A DNA stretch of 30,590 bases from Beijerinckiaceae bacterium (GTDB taxonomy: Bacteria > Pseudomonadota > Alphaproteobacteria > Rhizobiales > Beijerinckiaceae), in contig CANCSY010000015.1 of the NCBI GenBank assembly GCA_947380915.1, positions 1 to 30,590 of the forward strand. The letters run 5' to 3'. Position numbers and translations under genes: made by a program. Position 1 is the stretch's first letter; each line of letters opens with the position of its first letter. Below the pieces are notes generated by a model that saw nothing but the letters and a program-made list of their open reading frames with translations, had not been told where the DNA came from and did not search any database. Shown piece by piece: positions 24,400 through 30,590 of this stretch.

Positions 24400-25320
24400 T
24401 CAGGCCGGGGCGCTGGACGCCTGCGCGACCGCCGCATCGCAAATGGCGCCGGGCGTGGTCATCCAGATCTGCCCGGCGTCCCGGGCCGCCGCGATATGGG
24501 CGAGGGCGCGGCGCAGATGGCGCAGGCGATAGGGCTGGCCCACGATATAGGGATGCAGGGCTATGCCCATGACCAGGGGCTGCCGTGTGGATTGCTCCAG
24601 CATCTCGTCGAAATTGTCGATGATCATCCCGGCGAAATCCTTGCCGTCCATCTGCCGGGCGACGATCATGGGAATGTCGTTCATTTCCTGCGGATAGGGC
24701 ACGGACCACAGGGTCTTGCCGCTGCGCGTGGCCATGGGCGTCACCTGATCGTCGTGGCACCAGTTGAGCGTATAGGCATAGCCGGTTTCGGCCAGCAGGT
24801 CCGGCGTCACGGAGCTTTCCGAGATCCACGGGGAGAGCCAGCCGCGCGCCTCGACGCCGCTTTGCGCATGGATCCGGGCGCGACAGGCCGCCAGCAAGGC
24901 GCGTTCGTCCTCCACCGGGAAACTGGCCTGCCGCTCGGCGTTGGTATGGCCGTGGCCGACAAGTTCATCGCCACGCGCCACAAAGGCCTCGATCAGCTCG
25001 GGGCAATGGTCATAGAGGGCGGTGTTCAGGATCGCGGCCGTTGGCAGGCCCAGGGCGTCAAACAGCTCCAGGCACCGCCAGGCGCCGACGCGATTGCCAT
25101 ATTCGCGCCAGGAATAATTCAGCACGTCCGGCTGGGGGGAGGCTGGACCTATATTGGCGCCCAGCCCCTCCCCAAAGGCGAAATGCTCGAGATTGAACCC
25201 GATATAGACCGCCAGCCCCGCCCCATTTGGCCAGCGCCAGCGGGGGCGCCGGGTGATCGGGCTATAGGCGAAACGCCCATGGGAGGGCAGGGCGCCATGA
25301 TAGGGGGAAGGGGATGTCAT
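24400..25320 (-). CDS. Polysaccharide deacetylase family protein (PuuE/allantoinase-like)
   Basis: The 306-residue protein has the NodB-type barrel seen in the allantoinase-like branch of carbohydrate esterase family 4: VYIGFNLEHFAFGEG near residue 38, YGNRVGAWRCLELFDALGLP near 75, TAAILNTALYDHCPELIEAF, the metal motif ELVGHGHTNAE near 120, and MGIALHPYIVGQP (the late His motif) near 250. There is no signal peptide, so a cytoplasmic role acting on small amides or ureides is more likely than cell-wall deacetylation. The start ATG 25320 has GGAG six to seven bases upstream. It lies 41 bases downstream of the peroxiredoxin gene on the same strand, so both may share a transcript. Confidence 0.88.
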   Translation of the reverse strand: MTSPSPYHGALPSHGRFAYSPITRRPRWRWPNGAGLAVYIGFNLEHFAFGEGLGANIGPASPQPDVLNYSWREYGNRVGAWRCLELFDALGLPTAAILNTALYDHCPELIEAFVARGDELVGHGHTNAERQASFPVEDERALLAACRARIHAQSGVEARGWLSPWISESSVTPDLLAETGYAYTLNWCHDDQVTPMATRSGKTLWSVPYPQEMNDIPMIVARQMDGKDFAGMIIDNFDEMLEQSTRQPLVMGIALHPYIVGQPYRLRHLRRALAHIAAARDAGQIWMTTPGAICDAAVAQASSAPA

Positions 25321-25361
25321 GGCGCGCTCCGTGGAAGCATTGGCGGGCTTATGGCCGGTTT

Positions 25362-26012
25362 CTAGACCGGCAGCTTCGCCTTGCGCAGATAGGGAAGGAT
25401 GGTCTTGAAATCACCAAACCTCGCCTTTGCGTCCGCATCGCTGACGGCGGTGGGGATGATGACATCCTCGCCCACGATCCAGTTGGCGGGGGTCGCCACG
25501 CCCTTGGCGGCGGTCTGCAGGGCGTCCAGCGCGCGCAGCACCTCCGCGAAGTTGCGGCCCACGCTCATGGGATAGGTCATGGAGAGCTTCAGCTTCTTGT
25601 CCGGCCCGATGATGAAGACCGAGCGCACGGTGGCGCTGTCATTGGGGGTGCGTCCATCCGGCAGATAGGCTTCGGCGGGCAGCATGTCGAAGGCCTTGGA
25701 GACCACCAGCCCCACATCGGCGATGATCGGGAAGCCCGCCTTGGCGCCGGCCACCTGCTCGATGTCCTTCTTCCAGTTCCGGTGATCCTCGGCGCTGTCG
25801 ACGGAGACGCCGATGACCTTCGTGCCGCGCTTGGCCCATTCGGCCGAAAGCTGCGCGACGGCGCCGAATTCGGTCGTGCAGACCGGCGTGAAATCCTTGG
25901 GGTGGGAAAACAGGATCGCCCAGTGATCGCCGATCCATTCATGCAGGCCAAAAGAGCCCTGGTCGGTTTCGACGGTGAGGTCGGGGATGGTGTCGTTGAT
26001 GCGAAGGCCCAT
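25362..26012 (-). CDS. 1-Cys peroxiredoxin (Prx6 type)
   Basis: The 216-residue protein contains the peroxidatic site HPKDFTPVCTTEFG with Cys45, the only cysteine of the protein, so no resolving Cys exists. The downstream segments VIGVSVDSAEDHRNWKKDIE, FPIIAD, the VRSVFIIGPDKKLKL strand and the C-terminal extension after NWIVGEDVIIPTAV are those of the Prx6/AhpC-TSA C-terminal-domain group. It reduces hydrogen peroxide and organic hydroperoxides with an external thiol such as glutathione. AGGAG lies seven bases before ATG 26012. The length is usual for the family (210-225). No OxyR-type site was recognised in the 160 bases upstream. Confidence 0.96.
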   Translation of the reverse strand: MGLRINDTIPDLTVETDQGSFGLHEWIGDHWAILFSHPKDFTPVCTTEFGAVAQLSAEWAKRGTKVIGVSVDSAEDHRNWKKDIEQVAGAKAGFPIIADVGLVVSKAFDMLPAEAYLPDGRTPNDSATVRSVFIIGPDKKLKLSMTYPMSVGRNFAEVLRALDALQTAAKGVATPANWIVGEDVIIPTAVSDADAKARFGDFKTILPYLRKAKLPV

Positions 26013-26138
26013 GGGAAACTCCTGCGGCTTTAGGATGCGCGTGGATCCTACTTAAAGCGCAGCAGCAGCTTGTTCCAGTGCGCAACCATGATTTGGGTAA
26101 GGAATCGAATATCCCGGGGCGAAAATGCCGCATCTGAC

Positions 26139-26157
26139 TGGCGACCCCGGCAGGCTC
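26139..26157. repeat. Copy of the tRNA-Arg 3' end (candidate attachment-site repeat)
   Basis: TGGCGACCCCGGCAGG at 26139-26154, followed by CTC, repeats exactly the last 16 bases (minus strand) of the tRNA-Arg fragment at 28805-28820, in the same orientation. A single-base difference (G against GG) precedes the CTC. The two copies bracket the arylsulfatase gene. Confidence 0.55.
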
Positions 26158-26175
26158 ATCTTCGCCGCTCAGGGT

Positions 26176-28695
26176 TCATCTTGCGTCCAGGGCGGGCTGC
26201 GTGGCTGCATCATTCGATTTCTGGCTGGCTTCGACGAGTTTCTTCTCGTCATCCGCCGTGAGCCTGGGCCTATCCACGCTGATGGTGAGCCTGTCCAGCT
26301 TGCCCGTGAAGGCGAAGGGTATCTGGTAGTCCTTGTCGTCCACGGGCGTGCCGGTGTCAGAGCCGATGTCGAAGGTCTCGTCCCAAGGCAGCGTCAGGGG
26401 CACGGAACGCGCCATGGTCTTGGTGGCGACGACCTTGCCGTCCACTGTCAGCGTCCCCACCCCTGGGCGCCCGAGCCCGCTGACATTGTTGAAGGCGAGC
26501 GTCGCGAAGCCGAGGCCCTCATATTTGAAATCATAGCTTATGCGGTGCTTGCCGGGCGCCAGCGGCTGCTCGGCCTCCCAGCGCACGCGCTCGAGGTCGA
26601 GCAGGTTCCAGGTGAAGACGGGCTTGCCCTTGATGAGATACAATCCGTAGCCGCCGAACCTGCCGCCGCGCGTGACGATCATGCCCTCCGCGCCGCCTTG
26701 GGGGATCTCGATATCGGCGGTGATCGTGTAGGAGGTGTTGAGCAGGTCTGGTCCGGTTCCACGCGGAATACCGGTGACGGGCGCGGTGTAGACAAACTCG
26801 TTTCGCTCGCCGATCGAAGGACGCGGCGTCACCATGCGCGTGGCCACCGAGGCGTCGAGCGGCAGGACCTGATGCTTGCCGAATTCGGCGAACATGAGCT
26901 TCTGCATGTCCTCCAGCTTGCGGGGATTGGCGGCGGCCAGATCGTTGTTCTGCGTCCAGTCCTTGCTGACCTCATAGAGCTCGAACTTGAAGGCGCTCGC
27001 GGGATCGGAAACAGCCGCCCCGAGCAGCTCCCATGGCGCGCGGATCGGAACCGCGCTGAGCATCCATCCGTCACTGTAGAGGCCCTGCAGGCCCATCATC
27101 TCGAAATATTGCAGGCGGCGGTGCGACGGCGCCTTTTCGTTCGCCTTGTCGAAGGTGTAGCCCATGCTCACGCCTTCGATCGGCTTCTGTTCGACGCCAT
27201 CAACGAAATCGGGGGCCCTGACGCCGGTAGCTTCAAGGATCGTCGGCGCGATGTCGATCACATGATGAAACTGATGCCGAATGCCGCCTTTGTCGGTGAT
27301 GCGCTTTGGCCAGGACATGGCCATGCCCTGCCGCGTGCCGCCGAAGAAGGAGGGAACCTGCTTGGTCCATTTGAACGGCGTGTCGAAGGCCCAGGCCCAT
27401 GGCACCGCCATGTGATTGTAGGTCATTTGGGAGCCCCAGGCGTCGTACCATTTCATCTGCTGGGCGACCGGAAGTTCGACGCCATTGAACTGGAGCACTT
27501 CGCTGGGCGTCCCATTGGGCGATCCTTCAGCCGAGGCGCCGTTGTCGCCGACGATGTAGATGATCAGGGTGTCGTCGAACTTGCCCATGTCCTTCACGGA
27601 CTGGATGACGCGCCCGATCTCGTGATCGGTATAGGCGAGATAGGCCGCATAGACGTCCGCCTGCCTGATGAAGAGTTTCTTCTCTTCGTCGCTCAGCGTG
27701 TCCCAGTTTTTCAGCAGATTGGCGGGCCATGATGTCAGCTGTGCGTCCTGCGGGATGACGCCGAGCCGTTTCTGATTGGCGAAGATCTGGTCGCGCAAAT
27801 TGTTCCATCCCTTGTCAAAGAGATGCATGCCGCTGATCTTGTCGATCCATTCGGGCGTGGGGTGATGGGGCGCGTGGGTTCCGCCGGGCGTGTAATGCAG
27901 GAAGAAGGGCATGGTGGGGTCGATGGCGTTCAGCTGGTTCAGCCAGCCGATGGCCTCGTCCGCCATGGCGGTGGTCAGATTCCAGCCGGGCTTGCCCACA
28001 TAGGGCGCGATGGGCGAGGTGTTGCGGAAGAGATTCGGCTCCCACTGGCTCGCGTCGCCCCCCACGAAGCCGTAGAAATATTCGAAACCCAGCCCGTTCG
28101 GCCACTGGTCAAAAGGTCCGGCCTGGCTTGCGGCCCAGCTGGGCGTGTTATGGTTCTTGCCGAACCAGGATGTGCGATAGCCATTCTCCAGCAGCACGCG
28201 CCCGATGGTGGCGTTGTTCTTGCCGATGATGCTGTTGTAGCCGGGAAAGCCCGTCGCGGCCTCCGAGATCACGCCGAACCCTACGGAATGGTGGTTGCGG
28301 CCGGTGAGCAAGGCGGCGCGCGTGGGCGAACACAGTGCTGTCGAATGGAAGTTCGTGTAGCGCAGACCCTCCTGCGCGATCAGATCGACATTGGGGGTCG
28401 GAATCACGCCGCCAAAGGTCGAGGCTGCGCCAAAGCCTGTGTCGTCCGTCATGATCAGCAGCACGTTTGGCGCGCCCTTGGGGGGCGTGACGCGCGCTGG
28501 CCAGGCGGGTTTCGACTGATCGGCGTTGAGACTGATGGAGCCTTCGAAAGGCTGCGGCGTGGGGGGAAGGACATTGCCCTCGATGGTCGTGGTCGCCGTT
28601 GGCGAGCCGGGCGTTCCGGCGATCTGCTGGGCGGCGGCAGGAACAGTCAGAAGAGCTGTGGTTCCCACGAGAAGCGAAAGCCATTTGGGGCTCAT
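26176..28695 (-). CDS. Arylsulfatase (type I, Cys-type sulfatase), exported
   Basis: The 839-residue protein has a signal peptide (WLSLLVGTTALLTVPAAAQQ, residues 5-24) and a sulfatase domain. The metal site LLIMTDDTGFGA and the C-x-P-x-R motif STALCSPTRAALLTGR (Cys near residue 122, converted to formylglycine) are followed by NHHSVGFG, WFGKNH, HAPHHPTPEW and IIYIVGDNGAS with the later Asp/Asn metal ligands. The extra C-terminal region (about 600-839) ends in a beta-rich domain, as in large bacterial arylsulfatases of about 800 residues. It hydrolyses sulfate esters in the periplasm and must be activated by a formylglycine-generating enzyme encoded elsewhere. The start ATG 28695 (GAGGTGG upstream) places the signal peptide first; the frame is open to 28752. 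Confidence 0.94.
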   Translation of the reverse strand: MSPKWLSLLVGTTALLTVPAAAQQIAGTPGSPTATTTIEGNVLPPTPQPFEGSISLNADQSKPAWPARVTPPKGAPNVLLIMTDDTGFGAASTFGGVIPTPNVDLIAQEGLRYTNFHSTALCSPTRAALLTGRNHHSVGFGVISEAATGFPGYNSIIGKNNATIGRVLLENGYRTSWFGKNHNTPSWAASQAGPFDQWPNGLGFEYFYGFVGGDASQWEPNLFRNTSPIAPYVGKPGWNLTTAMADEAIGWLNQLNAIDPTMPFFLHYTPGGTHAPHHPTPEWIDKISGMHLFDKGWNNLRDQIFANQKRLGVIPQDAQLTSWPANLLKNWDTLSDEEKKLFIRQADVYAAYLAYTDHEIGRVIQSVKDMGKFDDTLIIYIVGDNGASAEGSPNGTPSEVLQFNGVELPVAQQMKWYDAWGSQMTYNHMAVPWAWAFDTPFKWTKQVPSFFGGTRQGMAMSWPKRITDKGGIRHQFHHVIDIAPTILEATGVRAPDFVDGVEQKPIEGVSMGYTFDKANEKAPSHRRLQYFEMMGLQGLYSDGWMLSAVPIRAPWELLGAAVSDPASAFKFELYEVSKDWTQNNDLAAANPRKLEDMQKLMFAEFGKHQVLPLDASVATRMVTPRPSIGERNEFVYTAPVTGIPRGTGPDLLNTSYTITADIEIPQGGAEGMIVTRGGRFGGYGLYLIKGKPVFTWNLLDLERVRWEAEQPLAPGKHRISYDFKYEGLGFATLAFNNVSGLGRPGVGTLTVDGKVVATKTMARSVPLTLPWDETFDIGSDTGTPVDDKDYQIPFAFTGKLDRLTISVDRPRLTADDEKKLVEASQKSNDAATQPALDAR

Positions 28696-28712
28696 ACCCA
28701 CCTCACTGCAAA

Positions 28713-28737
28713 TTTCGACAAAAGTATGCTGTCGAAA
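28713..28737. promoter_or_regulatory. Inverted repeat in the arylsulfatase promoter region
   Basis: TTTCGACA (28713-28720) and TGTCGAAA (28730-28737) form perfect 8-bp arms with a nine-base spacer, 18-42 bases upstream of the arylsulfatase start. The spacing fits a dimeric repressor or activator site. No matching regulator is encoded in the window. Confidence 0.5.
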
Positions 28738-28804
28738 ACTTACAATGAACATTGAGGGCGGCGGTTCCCTCTCGCCACCTTCAATGGAGTATCTGCGGCC
28801 TTGA

Positions 28805-28862
28805 TGGCGACCCCGGCAGGGCTCGAACCTGCGACCTGCCGCTTAGAAGGCGGCTGCTCTAT
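28805..28862 (-). tRNA. Truncated tRNA-Arg (TCT), 3' part only; integration scar
   Basis: Read on the minus strand, the sequence holds the 3' side of a D arm (ATAGAGCAG), a complete anticodon arm (GCCGC-CTTCTAA-GCGGC, anticodon TCT), the variable loop, a T arm (GCAGG-TTCGAGC-CCTGC), the 3' acceptor strand and an encoded CCA at 28805-28807. The 5' acceptor strand (GACCCCG would be needed) and the 5' D arm are absent; unrelated AT-rich DNA takes their place at 28863 and beyond. It cannot fold as a tRNA. Such 3' halves are left when an element integrates into a tRNA gene with a tyrosine recombinase. Confidence 0.75.
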
Positions 28863-29232
28863 GCTACTATCTAACTGCTTATAAGAGATTATATGTTCCT
28901 CGTTCTAAATTGAGACACTATAGGAGACGCAAATTATTCAGGTGCTTGGGGCAGTGAAACAGTCGCCTAGGTCCAATTTTATGCCCCATATTTTTCAGCC
29001 CGGCACTTCCGTGGAGAGCCCCCGGGGTGGTGGGGGGCGGTTCAGTCCGCGCAGCGGAACACCCACGGGTCCATGGTCACCGACCCCTCCGGTGGTTCCG
29101 AGGCACGGGGGGCTTCCTCCACCATCTCTTAATGCTAAGCTCTAGCACGAGTGTGATGGAAGTGCGCGGCCGATTGTGATCGAGTCTACGTCCACTTCCC
29201 CGCTCCCCCGGCAGGTGCGGCTACTTCAGATA
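28863..29232. other. Non-coding stretch right of the tRNA scar
   Basis: The first 120 bases are AT-rich and unlike the rest of the window. Around 29015-29115 there are GC-rich inverted repeats (for example TCCGCGCAGCGGA), then nothing recognised until the stop of the surface-protein gene. No integrase gene is visible here. Confidence 0.35.
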
Positions 29233-30590
29233 TTACAGCACGCCCCACTCGCTGATAGGCGAATGGATCGTATTAGCGAGCGTCGTGAAATAGGACGGCT
29301 GGAGTGTCTCCACATAGGACGAACCAGTCGGCGGAACCCAGCTACCGTTCACATCGCCCTTGATGATCCCGACCAGATTATCCGTGGTGTTGCCCACCAC
29401 ATTGGCGTTGATGGTATGATCCCACGAAGCATTGGAACGGTTCAGCGTAAAGACACCGTTCGCGTCGTCGTAGAAATCACGGGTGTCCTCAACGAACATC
29501 CATTCGGGCGTAATGGCTCCCGTAAGATGGACAGCCATCTTCAAGATAGCCAAAGCATCAGCCGACGTAACCCTTCCATCACCATTCACATCAGCCGCCA
29601 TGAACTGAAATGGCGACACAGCGAGTTGTTGCCCGTTCACTGTGGCGTTTGGATTTACGGCGACAGCTAGTTTCAGAGCCGACAAAGCGTCAGCCGATGT
29701 AATCGTGGCACCAAGGTCGGTGATACCTCTGGTAGCGGTGAGGGCGTAATTCCCAGAAGCAACTGACGAAATGGTGAAGCTCCCATCGGCTCCTGTGGTT
29801 GAGTGAGCCATATCGTAGGCGAAAGCCGTCGCCTTCGTCGCGACGTCGTTGAATGAAACATCTGATCCGCCATTCACGCCGATATGAGCCTGAGAGGCTG
29901 AACCGACATCGAAGGCGAGCGAACCCAGCTTCACATCGCCAGAACCCGTCGCTGTCAGAGAATAGCCAGAAATGAGGAGCGACGAAGCCGATGAGCTGTT
30001 GAGCAAAGTCCAAGTTGAACCTATCGCCGATGTGAACGCTCCGTTCGTTCCGTTTCCAAAATCCAGATTTAGGTCAAACGAGTCCATTCCCGTTGTGATA
30101 TGGGCATAGACATCAGCCGTAACGTGACCAGCAGCGTCCCAGGCAATGTTTTTGACCTGGATGGGAGCATTAGCGCCTTCAACAGGTCCAGCGCCGCCAT
30201 TGGCGTTCACAGATACACCGGACAACAGAGCGTGCTTGCCCGTAGCATCTGGCTTCCAGAAGTAGGTCATTCCGTGGAGGCTTGATGTGGAGGATTCTGG
30301 GACATCAGTCACTGTGATCGCTACAGACTTTGTAGCGGTAAGTGAACCATCGGATGCTTGGACAACGATATCGTAGACGTTGTTAGCGCCCACATCCTTC
30401 GGCGCTTCATAGTTCGGTGACGCCTTGAAGGTCACCGCGCCCGTCGATGAGTTGATGTTGAACAGGGCAGCGTCAGCTCCGCCGGAGATTGAATACGAAA
30501 GGGTTGTGTTAGCGTCAGGATCCGTAGCGGTCGCTGTATAAACCGCTGTAGAGGTGGTGAGGTTTTCTGGAATTGAGGAAGCGGTGGAAG
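29233..30590 (-). CDS. Cadherin-like/dockerin-like surface protein, C-terminal part (5' end outside window)
   Basis: The frame is open from the right edge to the stop at 29233-29235 (452 codons). The first 90 codons visible form one cadherin-type domain: IPENLTTSTAVYTATATDPD, LSYSISGGADAALFNI, then TGAVTFKASPNYEAP and VYDIVVQASDGSLTATKSVA. After a Ser-rich linker comes a beta domain, then two dockerin-like calcium loops: ATITSADALSALKLAVAV and ADVNGDGRVTSADALAILKM, separated by about 25 residues. A third, degenerate GDVNGSW unit precedes the end (SPISEWGVL). Such proteins are large secreted adhesins or matrix proteins. The Ser/Thr/Asn-rich composition and lower GC differ from neighbours. It lies just beyond the tRNA-Arg scar, so it may be on an integrated element. 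Confidence 0.8.
   Translation of the reverse strand, partial: STASSIPENLTTSTAVYTATATDPDANTTLSYSISGGADAALFNINSSTGAVTFKASPNYEAPKDVGANNVYDIVVQASDGSLTATKSVAITVTDVPESSTSSLHGMTYFWKPDATGKHALLSGVSVNANGGAGPVEGANAPIQVKNIAWDAAGHVTADVYAHITTGMDSFDLNLDFGNGTNGAFTSAIGSTWTLLNSSSASSLLISGYSLTATGSGDVKLGSLAFDVGSASQAHIGVNGGSDVSFNDVATKATAFAYDMAHSTTGADGSFTISSVASGNYALTATRGITDLGATITSADALSALKLAVAVNPNATVNGQQLAVSPFQFMAADVNGDGRVTSADALAILKMAVHLTGAITPEWMFVEDTRDFYDDANGVFTLNRSNASWDHTINANVVGNTTDNLVGIIKGDVNGSWVPPTGSSYVETLQPSYFTTLANTIHSPISEWGVL

Noticed and set aside
26125..27732. 535-codon open frame on the plus strand
   Set aside because: It is antisense to the arylsulfatase gene and shows no recognisable domain.
28805..28862. 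Functional tRNA-Arg
   Set aside because: The 5' acceptor strand and the 5' D arm are absent, so it cannot form a cloverleaf.

Overview
The window looks like chromosomal DNA of a GC-rich alphaproteobacterium, most likely of the Hyphomicrobiales (Rhizobiales) type. The signs are an SOS operator of the GAAC-N7-GAAC form used by alphaproteobacterial LexA, a long replicative DnaE1, dense G/C-ending codons, a COG4798-type periplasmic methyltransferase, and several solute-binding proteins of the Bug/TctC type. No genus can be named from the sequence alone.

Layout. 1-531: start of an endonuclease/exonuclease/phosphatase-family gene that runs off the left edge. 938-4670: a LexA-box promoter, a 32-residue membrane peptide, then dnaE, the replicative polymerase alpha subunit. 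4823-4898: tRNA-Glu(TTC). 5136-11765: a catabolic/uptake cluster with a molybdopterin hydroxylase large subunit, a TctC-like binding protein and a two-domain VOC protein on the minus strand, divergent from a second TctC-like protein and an SsuA/NMT1-type binding protein. 11992-15213: a secreted metallophosphoesterase-like protein, a flavin monooxygenase of the luciferase type and a Tat-exported methyltransferase. 15468-18203: an exported MORN-repeat protein, a stand-alone (p)ppGpp-hydrolase-type HD protein and a Met/His-rich membrane pair. 18954-22928: a CrtI-like FAD oxidoreductase, divergent from a TctA-TctB fusion permease. 22990-25320: small exported proteins (one broken by an amber codon), a ribbon-helix-helix-like DNA-binding protein behind an AT-rich repeat-bearing region, and a polysaccharide deacetylase. 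25362-28695: a 1-Cys peroxiredoxin and an arylsulfatase. 28805-28862: the 3' part of a tRNA-Arg(TCT), a typical integration scar. 29233 to the right edge: the C-terminal end of a cadherin/dockerin-like surface protein.

How the genes fit together. The middle of the window is dominated by uptake and oxidation of organic substrates: three periplasmic binding proteins, one TTT permease, a Mo-hydroxylase, a VOC protein, an LLM monooxygenase and a sulfatase. The binding proteins and the Mo-hydroxylase lack their usual partners nearby, so they must work with subunits encoded elsewhere or be evolutionary leftovers. The most interesting points are the LexA-box-driven membrane peptide in front of dnaE (a possible SidA-like division inhibitor), the pair of tRNA-Arg 3'-end repeats bracketing the arylsulfatase, and the exported protein interrupted by TAG exactly at the start of its mature part. 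No CRISPR array, complete insertion sequence, phage gene or obvious defence system was seen.
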